This document shows, in pieces, positions 54,536 through 63,853 of a DNA stretch of 64,000 nucleotides. A program made the position numbers and the translations under genes. How positions within the stretch are numbered: position 1 is the first letter of the stretch; each line of letters begins with the position of its first letter. This DNA is from Ordospora colligata OC4 (lineage: Eukaryota > Microsporidia > Ordosporidae): NCBI RefSeq assembly GCF_000803265.1, contig NW_014575403.1, positions 62,001 to 126,000 of the forward strand, written 5' to 3'. Under the pieces are notes generated by a model. It was not told the origin of the DNA and searched no databases. It saw only the letters and a program-made list of their open reading frames with translations.

Positions 54536-55411
54536 TTATTGATCCACACTCTCCCATGCTTCATCTACCACTTCACAATCCATCCAGAACTTATGCGATC
54601 TAGCATTCCTTGTCAGAAGGTCATTCAGTTCAATGAATGACACTAAAACTTCCTTTCCATTCACAACAACCTCAGCATGGCACAGCGGATGGAATAGCTC
54701 TGCATGAATGCTGTCATTTATCCGTATATTTTCATCAATTCCTGCAATCATCGCAAGCGCATCATCGCATCTTTCATCTATCTCACACCAATATGACGAT
54801 GTAACAATTAGCCCTCCCTTCGGAACACATCTCATCGCTTCAAAGATCACAAGATCCCCGCTTATCACTTCAAAAGCTTGTGTTTCCTTGCCAAGATGTC
54901 CTCTGAATACGTCGAGAATCTTTGACTTTCCCTCCCGTTGAGAAGCCATTGCCTTAACAAAATATTCCTTGTATTTCCTTGAAAAATCAGGCAGCAGCTT
55001 GAAAACAAATGCATGCATGCTGCATGTGTCTAGCCCAGGATACCACGAGAATAGATCGTCTTTTTGCTCGGGCATTCTTTCAATGTGATTTATCATACTT
55101 ACAAACAGATCTTCACGTAATACAAGCTCTTCCTCTATTTTCTGGAGTCTTCGTGCAGTCTTTCTGTCCACACGCTTCAATATATCAGAAGCTAAACACA
55201 AAATCGATTGTGTGCTCATGTTCCTGATTACTGATCGGCTTACATATTGTTGCTCCTTCTCCATGCACACTACTTTGCTTGATGCAACAAGATTTCCAAT
55301 GTAGCTGATTTTCTTTTCTTTCTGGCTCTCCACAATCATTTGCTCCATTATATCCCTGTTTATTCTTTTTGCATTCCTTAAAAGTTCTCTATCTCGTTCT
55401 ATCCCCTCCAT
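54536..55411 (-). CDS. Hypothetical protein, 291 residues
   Basis: Not recognised. Residues ~1-40 are charged helix (ERDRELLRNAKRINRDIMEQ), ~75-130 helical (LCLASDILKRVDRKTARRLQKIEEELVLREDLF), and ~170-290 mixed, with GDLVIFEAMRCVPKGGLIVTSSYWCEI, which could be a beta-hairpin core, and EVVVNGKEVLVSFIELNDLL. There is no signal peptide, membrane segment or recognised motif. The ATG at 55411 is preferred because AATACCCGTGGGATTATTGTG precedes it; an ATG-less extension lies upstream. The 3' end is 63 bp from eIF3c-like start, so the two may be co-expressed. Confidence 0.75.
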   Translation of the reverse strand: MEGIERDRELLRNAKRINRDIMEQMIVESQKEKKISYIGNLVASSKVVCMEKEQQYVSRSVIRNMSTQSILCLASDILKRVDRKTARRLQKIEEELVLREDLFVSMINHIERMPEQKDDLFSWYPGLDTCSMHAFVFKLLPDFSRKYKEYFVKAMASQREGKSKILDVFRGHLGKETQAFEVISGDLVIFEAMRCVPKGGLIVTSSYWCEIDERCDDALAMIAGIDENIRINDSIHAELFHPLCHAEVVVNGKEVLVSFIELNDLLTRNARSHKFWMDCEVVDEAWESVDQ

Positions 55412-55477
55412 CACAATAATCCCACGGGTATTCTCATGCGTTTTCTTCAATAATTCATCTTAAATCACTACAATGCA

Positions 55478-55660
55478 TAAAATGAACAGGAATATACAAT
55501 TAATGAAATAGATAAAATAAATAGGAAATATACAAGTGATCAAATCTATAACCATAAACAGTGAACAAAATAAACAGGAATATACAAGTAATGTATAAAC
55601 ATCAAGTATATAACTATAAATCTACGATTAATGCATAAAATAAACATACAGGAAACATCA
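55478..55660. repeat. Degenerate AT-rich repeats upstream of uL15
   Basis: Three to four loosely similar copies of a unit like AAAATAAACAGGAATATACAAGTAATGTAT (split here over two runs: AAAATAAACAGG and AATATACAAGTAAT) fill most of the 223-bp gap between uL15 and the unknown gene. Copy boundaries near 55478, 55517, 55570 and 55635 are approximate. No coding signal is present. Confidence 0.5.
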
Positions 55661-55672
55661 TACGAACTAACT

Positions 55673-56119
55673 TTAATAAGTAATTATCCATTTACCTCCA
55701 GTTCTTGTTATCTCTTCCTTTGCAGGCTCAGAAAAGTGCCTTGCCTTGACTATCACAGGCCTTTCAAGTGCCAGCTTCCCTCCAGTAACAACATGGTAGC
55801 CAAACTCTCTCACATCAATCACAGGCACTCTGTCATTGCTCAGGTACTCGTTTCGCTGATCCTTGGGGATCAATCCCCACAGTCTTGCCGAGCTGATTGG
55901 CTTTGCATACTCATGCTCCTTGCTTCTGTGGTACACTCTCATTCCTCTCTTGCCATGGTAATCCGGGTGAAACCTATCAAAGTAGGTCCTCATGTGACTA
56001 AACCCTCCAGCGAGTCCACGCCCTCCAGAATGCTTTCTATGCTTGCCAACACGTCCGTAACCATGTGACACGTGTCCACGCAGCTTTCTGGTCCTCTTGA
56101 TTTTATTCTCCCTCACCAT
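55673..56119 (-). CDS. RPL28: Large ribosomal subunit protein uL15 (L27A/L28)
   Basis: A 148-residue ribosomal protein of normal size. The start [20 protein letters not shown] then [18 protein letters not shown] is the family signature of the glycine/histidine-rich N-terminus, and the C-terminal globular part with [23 protein letters not shown] and [10 protein letters not shown] is complete. ATTATCCCTGCA precedes the ATG at 56119, and the length matches homologues (~148); longer in-frame extensions lack support. No intron signals were found at its 5' end, although ribosomal protein genes are the usual intron carriers in microsporidia. Confidence 0.97.
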   Translation of the reverse strand: MVRENKIKRTRKLRGHVSHGYGRVGKHRKHSGGRGLAGGFSHMRTYFDRFHPDYHGKRGMRVYHRSKEHEYAKPISSARLWGLIPKDQRNEYLSNDRVPVIDVREFGYHVVTGGKLALERPVIVKARHFSEPAKEEITRTGGKWIITY

Positions 56120-56275
56120 TGCAGGGATAATTTTTTCAATACCAAAATAGCCTGTACTTGCATTACTGGATTTCATTAGCCTGTGAATACAGCCAACCAA
56201 CACATCTAAGCTCTTGCAGATACTGAAACTTTTGTTTGAGTGGTGTCCAACAAAAGAGCATCCAAGCGGTTATAC

Positions 56276-57613
56276 ATGGAAGCAACGCACAAGAAAGTAC
56301 AGGTGAGCATAAGAATTCGCCCAGAGCCAAATGGATGCGGAGCGTGGAAGTCACTTGGAAACACCGTATGGCATGTGCGTAACGGTAGAAAAACGCTTTA
56401 TGGCGGATTTATGAAGGTTCTTGAAAATATGACAAACACAGATGTATACGAGCTGTGCGTCAAGGATGAGATCCGAAAGTTCCTCAACGATGAGAACTGC
56501 ACTGTATTTGCATATGGGCAAACAGGCTCTGGGAAAACACATACAATGCTTGGTGACGCTGAGCATGGCATTATTAAACTTGCAATCAAGGACGTGCTCG
56601 ATGTTAGGCCAGTAGGCATTTCGTATCTTCAGATATATAACGAAAAACTCTTTGATCTTGCAAGCAACAGTGAAGTTCATATGTTCAGCGTTGGCAACAA
56701 AAACGTGATGTCGAACTTGTGTGTACAAAATGTGCATGCATGGGGAGATGTAGTGCCTTTCATCGATAAATGTGAGAGAAACAGGAGGCTTAGTGCAACA
56801 GAGTTTAATGAAAAGAGCAGTAGGTCTCATACAGTGCTTCAAGTTACATACACTAGCAATGGACAGACACGAACACTCAATATGATTGATCTTGCAGGGA
56901 GTGAGCGTGCAAGCAAATCTACAGATAGGAGAAGAGAAGGTGCTTTTATTAACAAAAGCTTGTTAGCATTGTGCACTGTTGTTAACAACATTGGCTGTGG
57001 TAGATACACAGGATTCAGGGATTCAAAGCTTACTAGGATTCTCCAGTCATCTTTAGATGGTCGGACAAACCTTGTTGCAATATGTGCGCTGTCACCAAGC
57101 CAAAGCTGCATAGATGAGTCTATAAGCACTTTGAAGTTTGCAGCAAGGCTTTGTAATCTTGAGCTGAAGATTGAAGAAGTAGCGGCACCTAATGAATGCA
57201 TTGCAGAACCTATTGCTCCATCCACCAGCTGTGCCTGTATGAAAAAAAGTAACACAGACAATGAGAAATACCTGGAACAACATGTTTTGGAAAATATAGC
57301 ACCGGTAAATGCTGAACCGACAAGTAATGGTTTACTCAATTATGATACATCAAACGAATCTAAATCTGATGGGCATTGTGATAATGCAGGAGTTGATGAA
57401 ATATTCAAGGCGCTTGGGTTTGCGCTTATTGAGGATCTACGCCACAAAATACATGTATTGGAGGAGCTCAACAAGATGGCGGATGACAGGATATGTCTTC
57501 TTGAAAAGATGATTACAGATCTACTGGGCAAAGCTCCCTCAAGGAGAATGAGTGAGATATTTGTATTAGAGAAGCACAGATTTGATTTGCAGAAGAAAAC
57601 ACTCAAGAAATGA
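56276..57613 (+). CDS. Kinesin motor protein
   Basis: A 445-residue protein with an N-terminal kinesin motor (~1-310). P-loop AYGQTGSGKTHTML, switch I NEKSSRSHTVL, switch II MIDLAGSERASK and the microtubule-binding loop RDSKLTRILQSSLDG are intact. SLGNTVWHV, then YLQIYNEKLFDL, resemble kinesin-7 (CENP-E/Kip2-type) motors, but class is uncertain. The remainder is short: a Ser/Asn-rich linker, then one coiled-coil helix (IEDLRHKIHVLEELNKMADDRICLLEKMI). This is smaller than nearly all kinesins with cargo tails. ATG 56276 is the first in the frame; no CCC motif precedes it. Confidence 0.9.
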   Translation: MEATHKKVQVSIRIRPEPNGCGAWKSLGNTVWHVRNGRKTLYGGFMKVLENMTNTDVYELCVKDEIRKFLNDENCTVFAYGQTGSGKTHTMLGDAEHGIIKLAIKDVLDVRPVGISYLQIYNEKLFDLASNSEVHMFSVGNKNVMSNLCVQNVHAWGDVVPFIDKCERNRRLSATEFNEKSSRSHTVLQVTYTSNGQTRTLNMIDLAGSERASKSTDRRREGAFINKSLLALCTVVNNIGCGRYTGFRDSKLTRILQSSLDGRTNLVAICALSPSQSCIDESISTLKFAARLCNLELKIEEVAAPNECIAEPIAPSTSCACMKKSNTDNEKYLEQHVLENIAPVNAEPTSNGLLNYDTSNESKSDGHCDNAGVDEIFKALGFALIEDLRHKIHVLEELNKMADDRICLLEKMITDLLGKAPSRRMSEIFVLEKHRFDLQKKTLKK

Positions 57614-57755
57614 TTTAAATACAATCCTAGACTTGTAAATAACAGTATAATATTCAAATGCATGATATACCATAGACATATTTATGCTTACTCAACAAGA
57701 TAACATATCTTTAAACTAGTTGTATATATCGGCAATACCATTAAACCCATAATCA

Positions 57756-58151
57756 ATGAATATAAGTACCAGAATGATTCTTTTTTTGAATACCTTGCTT
57801 TTGATTTTTCTGTATCATTTCGTTCCAATGATGGTATTGCACATGAAGAAGGAGCATGAGAAGAGCATAATGAAAACTAAATTCAACGCGATGCTTGAGA
57901 ATGGAAATGAAAGTATTGAGAAGCTGCGGATGCTTAAGGCGCTGATAAATAATGTGAACTATTGCAAGCGTACCTATGTTCCTATGGACGGAGACATTGA
58001 GGAGGTACGAGATACATATAATAGGATGGATATTGGAGGAGGTGAAGTGTTCTTAAGGCTGTGCCTGAAGTACAATCTTTCTATATTCTTTCCGGTGTTT
58101 TTCCCAATGCTTGTACATTGCATAGGAGTGGTGAAGCACAAACACCAATAG
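57756..58151 (+). CDS. Small two-span membrane protein with ER-type KxKxx tail
   Basis: A 131-residue unrecognised protein. Residues ~7-28 (MILFLNTLLLIFLYHFVPMMVL) form a signal anchor and ~107-125 (LSIFFPVFFPMLVHCIGVV) a second span. A ~75-residue soluble loop between is charged and helical. The C-terminus ends KHKHQ, a KxKxx dilysine arrangement directly after the second span, which in other eukaryotes retrieves proteins to the ER via COPI. AAACCCATAATCA precedes the ATG. Its function is unknown; an ER resident role is an inference from the tail only. Confidence 0.7.
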   Translation: MNISTRMILFLNTLLLIFLYHFVPMMVLHMKKEHEKSIMKTKFNAMLENGNESIEKLRMLKALINNVNYCKRTYVPMDGDIEEVRDTYNRMDIGGGEVFLRLCLKYNLSIFFPVFFPMLVHCIGVVKHKHQ

Positions 58152-58225
58152 ATTGAATGTGTGAGTGAATTGAGAGAAGGGCTATTTTGCAGTATTGAAG
58201 AGAAAATTGCATTGTAAATGCCCAG

Positions 58226-58912
58226 ATGGAAGTGGAAGACGGAAGGAAGGAATTTTCAGTGCAGTTGAAGAGATTTGCAGAGGCAATGAGGACGAGAGAG
58301 ATGCTCTTAAACGAGATACACAAAGCCACTGAATGTTTGAATGTGTTTGAGGATCACAGGAATGCATTGGTAGATGTGCTGAGGATCTTTGATGGTAAGA
58401 TGGATGTTGATGGCGATGCATGTGAGTCAAGAGTGAGGTCTGGAATGCAAAACATGCTTGAATGGAAGCTGATGGATGTACCTGATGAGAGATGTGCTTT
58501 GGTGATATTCAACCTTGGAAAGATGCCTACGCCAAGTATGAGATCGTTCTATAGTCAGAAGTGGGTATATCCTATTGATTATGTGTGCAAGAGAGTGTAC
58601 CTACGTCATGGTGATAGGGCAGAAGGGTTGATGGTGTACAAGTGTGTGATTAGGAATGTTGGAAGCAAGCCTGTATTTGAAGTGTCTGATGACGAAGGGA
58701 TGTGTATTAGTGGAAAGTCTGGAGAGGTATTTGTAGCACTTAAGAGATTGTTTCCTAAAGGGCTTGAATTTGAAAGCCTGAATGAATTTTTTGGACTTGG
58801 GAATGTACACGTTTGCAAGATGCTGAGTATGCAGAAAGGGTTTGACGAGCTTGAGACAGGAAGTAAATGGGTGTTAGATAATAGCAGTATGTGTGCTAGT
58901 GACTTGAGTTGA
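58226..58912 (+). CDS. FYRN/FYRC-domain nuclear protein
   Basis: A 228-residue protein. The N-terminal ~45 residues form a charged helix (LKRFAEAMRTREMLLNEI). Then WVYPIDYVCKRVYLRHGD matches the FYRN pattern (phe/tyr-rich, with Pro then aromatic), and LMVYKCVIRN plus KPVFEVSDDEGMCISGKSGEVFVAL matches FYRC, ending in aromatic-rich FESLNEFFGL. FYR domains occur in chromatin regulators such as MLL/KMT2, JARID1 and TBRG1; a stand-alone FYR protein is close to the TBRG1 layout. Chromatin or cell-cycle regulation is therefore likely but unproven. The start is fixed by GCCCAG immediately before the ATG. Confidence 0.7.
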   Translation: MEVEDGRKEFSVQLKRFAEAMRTREMLLNEIHKATECLNVFEDHRNALVDVLRIFDGKMDVDGDACESRVRSGMQNMLEWKLMDVPDERCALVIFNLGKMPTPSMRSFYSQKWVYPIDYVCKRVYLRHGDRAEGLMVYKCVIRNVGSKPVFEVSDDEGMCISGKSGEVFVALKRLFPKGLEFESLNEFFGLGNVHVCKMLSMQKGFDELETGSKWVLDNSSMCASDLS

Positions 58913-58982
58913 AGAGTAGCGCATGGATTAAATCGTTGGATGTAATTTTGAAGAGTATTGTTTTTGGATGAAAGCCCCAAGG

Positions 58983-60821
58983 ATGAGCTTAAGTGAGGTG
59001 ATAAGAGAAGCAGGAGTGTTGTATAATGGCAAGGAGGATGAGAATTCGTGGTCTAGGATTGATGTAGTGCTTGGAAAGCTTGCTAGTGGAATTAGAGATG
59101 TAAGTGATGCCAAAGAGGTGCTGAAGGTTGCCAATGAGCTTGTGATCCGGTCTGTACAGAGTGAAAGGTCTAAGCTTGCGGGAACGGCAATGGCGCTTGC
59201 AAAGAAGTGTGTGGGACTGTGTGGAAGAGGATTTGAGTATTCTGGGGTTTACTTGATGTCTCTGATGAAAGTATGTGGTAAAAGCAACAAAATATTTTAT
59301 TCGCGAGCTGAAGAGGTGATAGTTGAGATATGCAGATGTGCGGATGTCAGAGCGCATGTGCGAGTTTTAAGCGAGTATAGTGGATCACAGAACAAGAATG
59401 TAAGGCTTGCAGTGTTCAAAGGGATTGAGGGCATGATTGATAATATTGGGATGATTGATGGAATTGAAGGGATAGTTGAGAAGGGACGAGGAGACCCGTT
59501 CCAAGAGATACGAGAAGTTTGCAGAAGGATTACGGATAAGCTGGTGAGTGGAGAATGCAGGAAGGGAGAGGCGATAGAAGGAGAGAATGTTATCAATGGA
59601 ATGCGACGGGAGCCAGTGAGGATGGTACGAAAGCCAGTGAGGATTGACAGTGGAGGAGTAGAGAAGAAGGAGTTAGAGGTGGGATTTTCGCCAGCAAGAA
59701 AGCAGAGTAAGGTTATTGGGGATAATTGTGAGATGGTAGTTGAGGAAGCAGAGATTAGTAAGCAGAAGGTGAATGAGAAGTGTATGAAAGGAGAAGATAA
59801 GGAGATGAATGGGCAATGTTCAGCTAAGAAGGTGTTTTCTGGAGCACGAAGAAGTACGGTGTATCCTGAGGTTGTGAATGAGAGACGAGGAGAGATGAGA
59901 CATGATGATCTTACACCTATTAGACTTGATAGGTATTTGAGCAAGTATAGAGAGGAGCATGGGAATTTAAGGGATATAAGTGAAGGGGTTAAGCATGAAT
60001 GTTTGAATATCAATGATAACCTGCATGCTAGTCAATGTGAGGATCAAATAGGAGAACAAGAAGATAATTGTAATCATCAAATGAGAGATCAAGAAAGTAA
60101 TTGTCTGAAAATGGATATAGATGAGATTGTTAACGAAGAGAAGTGGACAGCAAAGGATTTGATTGAATCGTATTCGAATGGAAATGAGTTTATGGATAAT
60201 GAAGAAGAATCATCAGGGATAGATGGAGATAATAAAGCTGATGATGGAATGGATTGGTGCCTAAATGAAGGAGTATCTGAGTATGTGAATAATGAAGAAG
60301 TAGATGAATTATCAAGAAGCTTTGCGAATTTTTCGATTATTGATTCTGAGGTGAGAGAGGTAGGAAATGAAATGAACAATGAAGTTGAGGAGGAGTGTAT
60401 TGCACAAATCAATGATGTCTTAGATGAATCTGTGAACCCTTATGAGTTTGTTGAAGAAGGAGAGAAAGAGATGGATCAAGAGTATACGATAGTGGACTCA
60501 GCTGGAGGAATGGAGTGCTTGGAAGTGTATGAGATGAATAAAGAGATGCCTAGAGAGGAGAAAGAAGGAGATGAGTCTATACATGAGTCTACGATTTTGA
60601 TGAGTATAATTGAAGAACCACATAAGAAGAAGAGTGAAACAAATAAGAGACAATTGATGCTGAGCGGAAACAGATTTGCAGGGTTTCTTGAGATGGAAGA
60701 AGACAGCGGAGAGGAGACTGTTTTTGGAAAGGAATGCAAGAAAAACGAGGAAGGTAAGGAAGATTTTACGATGATCGATTCGTTTATTGAGGTGAAGAAG
60801 AGTGTCTTTAGAAAGGAATAA
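58983..60821 (+). CDS. CLASP/TOG-domain microtubule regulator
   Basis: A 612-residue protein with an N-terminal HEAT-repeat TOG domain (~1-200): SKLAGTAMALAKKCVGLCGRGFEYSG, then YLMSLMKVCGKSNKIFYSRAEEVIVEIC, matching the CLASP_N pattern of helices ending in GKSNK.F.SRA. CLASP proteins stabilise microtubules and kinetochore fibres. The remaining ~400 residues are strongly acidic, Glu/Asn/Met-rich and low in complexity, with a conserved-looking short motif KRQLMLSGNRFAGFLEMEEDSGEETVF near the end. Only one TOG is visible, against two or three in animal CLASPs. GCCCCAAGG precedes ATG 58983; an ATG at 58968 would add five residues. Confidence 0.7.
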   Translation: MSLSEVIREAGVLYNGKEDENSWSRIDVVLGKLASGIRDVSDAKEVLKVANELVIRSVQSERSKLAGTAMALAKKCVGLCGRGFEYSGVYLMSLMKVCGKSNKIFYSRAEEVIVEICRCADVRAHVRVLSEYSGSQNKNVRLAVFKGIEGMIDNIGMIDGIEGIVEKGRGDPFQEIREVCRRITDKLVSGECRKGEAIEGENVINGMRREPVRMVRKPVRIDSGGVEKKELEVGFSPARKQSKVIGDNCEMVVEEAEISKQKVNEKCMKGEDKEMNGQCSAKKVFSGARRSTVYPEVVNERRGEMRHDDLTPIRLDRYLSKYREEHGNLRDISEGVKHECLNINDNLHASQCEDQIGEQEDNCNHQMRDQESNCLKMDIDEIVNEEKWTAKDLIESYSNGNEFMDNEEESSGIDGDNKADDGMDWCLNEGVSEYVNNEEVDELSRSFANFSIIDSEVREVGNEMNNEVEEECIAQINDVLDESVNPYEFVEEGEKEMDQEYTIVDSAGGMECLEVYEMNKEMPREEKEGDESIHESTILMSIIEEPHKKKSETNKRQLMLSGNRFAGFLEMEEDSGEETVFGKECKKNEEGKEDFTMIDSFIEVKKSVFRKE

Positions 60822-61185
60822 TACGGTTGATATGGTGGAATAAATTAATTGGATTAAGTAAGATGTGATTGTGAATATGTTGAATGGTTTAGTGGTGTTA
60901 TGTAATGAAGTATTTACTATAATGATATACTTAGGTTGAATGTGTTAATCTTGATGTATTTGATGGTAATGAAGTGTTAGTCTTGATATGCTTGTTCTGT
61001 GAGAAGTGCTTATTCTATGATGCACTTACTTGTGACGATATATTTTACTTTATAGTGAATGATTAGTTTATGATCTATTTCTCTATGATATAATTACTTG
61101 TAACGATCTACTTGGTTCTAATGAATAAGAGCGTAGAAAAATATATTACAAATGATTGGCTTGAATATAATGCCTTGAGAAATAA
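60822..61185. other. 364-bp AT-rich gap with loose repeats, no gene seen
   Basis: Between the TOG-domain gene and the SRP RNA. Near-repeats such as TTACTTGTGACGAT (61026-61039) and TTACTTGTAACGAT (61094-61107), and TTAATCTTGATGTATTTGATG with TTAGTCTTGATATGC (~60945-60990), suggest duplication. No open frame above about 25 codons and no splice-signal pair were accepted. Part of it may be the promoter of the SRP RNA. Confidence 0.5.
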
Positions 61186-61377
61186 AGGGTGACTAGATGA
61201 AAGTCAGTCAAATCTTGGACAGTAAGTGTGGATCTTGTCGATCGTCTTGTAGGCACCTGACGTACTTGTAGGAGTGTGTCATGTGCCATTAAAGCGGAGG
61301 GGAATGCATGAGGGCGGAAACGCAGCAATGAGTACTTCCTGCAGGATGGAGTCGCTGGTTACCATACCAGTCCTTTT
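61186..61377 (+). ncRNA. SCR1: Signal recognition particle RNA (7SL)
   Basis: The RNA scaffold of SRP, which targets secretory proteins to the ER. Helix 8 is diagnosed by AGGGCGGAAACGCAGCA (61311-61327), fitting the universal AGGNCGGAAACGNAGCA loop that binds SRP54. Helix 6 is GGCAC (61252-61256) with GTGCC (61283-61287), a further 8-bp stem and the GNAR-type tetraloop GTAG (61268-61271) expected to bind SRP19. Helix 5 closes by GGAC (61217-61220) with GTCC (61370-61373) and GTGTGG with CCATAC (61226-61231, 61362-61367). A small 5' hairpin (TGACT/AGTCA) may represent the Alu domain. A TTTTT run at 61374-61378 fits a polymerase III terminator. The 5' end is approximate. Confidence 0.87.
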
Positions 61378-61630
61378 TGCACATTTTTGTAGATTAGTAA
61401 TGCAACATATAATACCAAAGATCACTACAATGACAGGAGTATTTTTCTTACTCTCAGATGTATTAGCATGACTATATACATTTACACAAGCATTCTATTC
61501 AATGAATTATTCAATTTGTTTAATTATAACTTGAACGATTATGTTGATACAATAAACATTTGGATTATGCATCTTTGCGTGTATATTAATACAGTACCTG
61601 CATGAATTATTTGGAAAACACAAATCCCTG

Positions 61631-63064
61631 ATGTTTGGCAACATGAAGATAGAGCCAAAGATGAGCTATCGAAAGATTGTTGGGGTCAATGGTCCGCTTG
61701 TAATTCTGGATAACATAAAGTTCTTGAAGTATGCAGAGATCGTAAGTCTTACACTTCCTGATGGTAGTGTACGTCAAGGACAGGTTCTTGAAGTATGTGG
61801 GAAAAAGGCTGTTGTCCAGGTGTTTGAGGGAACAGCTGGAATTGATGTGAAGGAGACACAGGTTACATTTACTGGAGAAACATTGAAGATGGCGATTTCT
61901 GAGGATGTGTTAGGACGAGTGTTTAATGGAAGCGGAAAGGTGATTGACGGAGGGCCTAGCATTATAGCAGAGGATTATCTTGACATCCAGGGACAGCCTC
62001 TGAATCCACATGCAAGGACGTATCCTGAGGAAATGATTGAAACAGGGGTTTCATCGATCGATGTGATGAATTCTATTGCAAGAGGGCAAAAGATCCCGAT
62101 ATTCAGTGCTTCAGGGCTTCCACACAATGAAATAGCAGCGCAGATCTGCAGACAGGCCGGACTTGTGAAGAAGAAGGATGCACTTGATGGAAGCAAAGAG
62201 AACTTTGCGATTGTGTTTGCAGCAATGGGAGCAAATGTGGAGACAGCAAACTTTTTCAAAAACAGCTTTGAGGCATCTGGGTCGATTGGAAGGACCGCAT
62301 TGTTCCTAAACCTTGCGAATGATCCAACAATAGAAAGGATAATAACACCCAGACTTGCACTTACAGCTGCTGAGTATCTTGCGTATGAGACGGAAAGACA
62401 TGTGCTTGTGATTATGACAGATATGAGTTCGTATGCAGATGCATTGAGAGAAGTGAGTGCAGCAAGAGAAGAGGTTCCAGGACGAAGAGGATACCCGGGA
62501 TACATGTATACTGACTTGAGTACGATATATGAGCGGGCAGGAAGACTAGAAGGAAGGAATGGATCTATAACACAAATTCCAATACTGACAATGCCTAATG
62601 ATGACATTACACATCCGATTCCTGATCTTACAGGATACATAACGGAAGGACAGATTTATGTTGATAGACAGATGCACAACAGACAGATATATCCGCCGAT
62701 CAATGTGCTTCCATCACTTTCTAGGCTTATGAAGAGTGCGATTGGAGAGGGAATGACACGTAAGGATCATGGAGATGTGTCTAACCAGCTGTATGCAAAG
62801 TATGCGATTGGAAGAGATGCGCAGGCAATGAAGGCCGTAGTTGGTGAAGAATCGCTTTCTACCGAAGATAAAGTCTCGATTGAATTTCTTGAGCGGTTTG
62901 AGAAGGAGTTTATCAGTCAAGGACACAATGAGAGCAGAACTATAGGAGAGTCACTTGACATTGCATGGAGTTTGTTGAGGACGTTTCCAAGGGAGATGCT
63001 TAATAGGATTCCTGGAGAAATACTAGACGAGTATCATTCCAGTATATCCAGGGAGGTTGATTGA
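61631..63064 (+). CDS. VMA2: V-type H+-ATPase subunit B
   Basis: A 477-residue regulatory nucleotide-binding subunit of the V1 sector that acidifies vacuolar compartments. The family signatures are complete: [79 protein letters not shown] (the non-catalytic P-loop variant), [59 protein letters not shown] and [19 protein letters not shown] is directly before the ATG. Nothing is missing compared with yeast Vma2 (517) except short terminal extensions. It precedes RPABC4 by 40 bp. Confidence 0.97.
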   Translation: MFGNMKIEPKMSYRKIVGVNGPLVILDNIKFLKYAEIVSLTLPDGSVRQGQVLEVCGKKAVVQVFEGTAGIDVKETQVTFTGETLKMAISEDVLGRVFNGSGKVIDGGPSIIAEDYLDIQGQPLNPHARTYPEEMIETGVSSIDVMNSIARGQKIPIFSASGLPHNEIAAQICRQAGLVKKKDALDGSKENFAIVFAAMGANVETANFFKNSFEASGSIGRTALFLNLANDPTIERIITPRLALTAAEYLAYETERHVLVIMTDMSSYADALREVSAAREEVPGRRGYPGYMYTDLSTIYERAGRLEGRNGSITQIPILTMPNDDITHPIPDLTGYITEGQIYVDRQMHNRQIYPPINVLPSLSRLMKSAIGEGMTRKDHGDVSNQLYAKYAIGRDAQAMKAVVGEESLSTEDKVSIEFLERFEKEFISQGHNESRTIGESLDIAWSLLRTFPREMLNRIPGEILDEYHSSISREVD

Positions 63065-63104
63065 ACTATTAAAAGACATAAAATGGAAAGTGAGGAAGAC
63101 CCTG

Positions 63105-63260
63105 ATGAATCAAGAACAGAAGTCATTTGTTTATGTGTGTATCCAATGCACGTCTTTGAGGGAAATAAAGCTTAAGGATCCTATAAGATGTACGGATTGT
63201 GGGAACCGAGTTCTCAGGAAGAAGAGAACTGACGAGGTGGTTCAGATGGATGCGGTCTGA
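63105..63260 (+). CDS. RPB12: RNA polymerase common subunit RPABC4 (Rpb12)
   Basis: A 51-residue zinc-ribbon subunit shared by RNA polymerases I, II and III. YVCIQC and RCTDCG give the CxxC...CxxC zinc ligands, with EIKLKDPIRC and NRVLRKKRTDEVVQMDA matching the family ([20 protein letters not shown] pattern). The start at 63105 follows GACCCTG; upstream frame has no ATG. It is slightly shorter than the human protein (58). Confidence 0.93.
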   Translation: MNQEQKSFVYVCIQCTSLREIKLKDPIRCTDCGNRVLRKKRTDEVVQMDAV

Positions 63261-63428
63261 ATGTTAAGATGAATAAATGGTTAGTTGATAACTGTGTATT
63301 GTATAGTGTTTGATTTGATTGAAAATTTTCTTGTAGAGTGTATTTTATGAGATGGAGTGATAAAGCAAGTGTGTGATGCTGCTGCAAGCGATAGAAGATG
63401 ATATATTTAGTACGGATAGATAACCCCA

Positions 63429-63785
63429 ATGGAGGATAGAAAGAAACGAAAGGCAAAGGATCAGCTATCGCCATACTCTGCACCAGTTGATGCGAACGAG
63501 GATGAAGTGCCTGTGATGGAGACTGTTGACGGATCAAGTAGGAAGCGTGCAAAGGCAAGAGTGGGTGGAGGAATGGAGATAGGAAATGCAGAACCGTTGA
63601 AGGGTGTTTTGAGTTCGTTGAATCTTTCCAAGCCTGTGGTTATGGATGATAAGATAAGTGGATTGAACAGATGCTTTGTAAGGGCGATACAAACAGTGAT
63701 AGAGACTGAGTCTAATAAGGACTTGTCGTATCTGTTCAGGCAGTATGAAAGGTATTATGAGGAACTGAGTAAAACAAACGGATGA
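63429..63785 (+). CDS. NUP50/NUP2-like nucleoporin, short form
   Basis: Tentative. A 118-residue protein. The start MEDRKKRKAKDQLSP and the later RKRAKARV resemble the NUP50 N-terminus, where basic clusters bind importin-alpha and the cargo-release region sits. The end LNRCFVRAIQTVIETESNKDLSYLFRQYERYYEEL matches the NUP50 pattern LN..F...I.......DL...F..YE.Y, which lies between the N-terminal region and FG repeats. No FG repeats and no Ran-binding domain are present, so this would be a minimal form. AACCCCA precedes the ATG. Confidence 0.6.
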   Translation: MEDRKKRKAKDQLSPYSAPVDANEDEVPVMETVDGSSRKRAKARVGGGMEIGNAEPLKGVLSSLNLSKPVVMDDKISGLNRCFVRAIQTVIETESNKDLSYLFRQYERYYEELSKTNG

Positions 63786-63853
63786 GAAGATGAATGAAGT
63801 AAATAGTAATAAATGAGTGATTTTTATTAGGTGTTTGTGAAGGGCTGTGTGAG

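Noticed and set aside
61274..61471. 65-codon plus-strand frame overlapping the SRP RNA
   Set aside because: It overlaps the conserved SRP RNA core, has no recognisable product and no CCC start.
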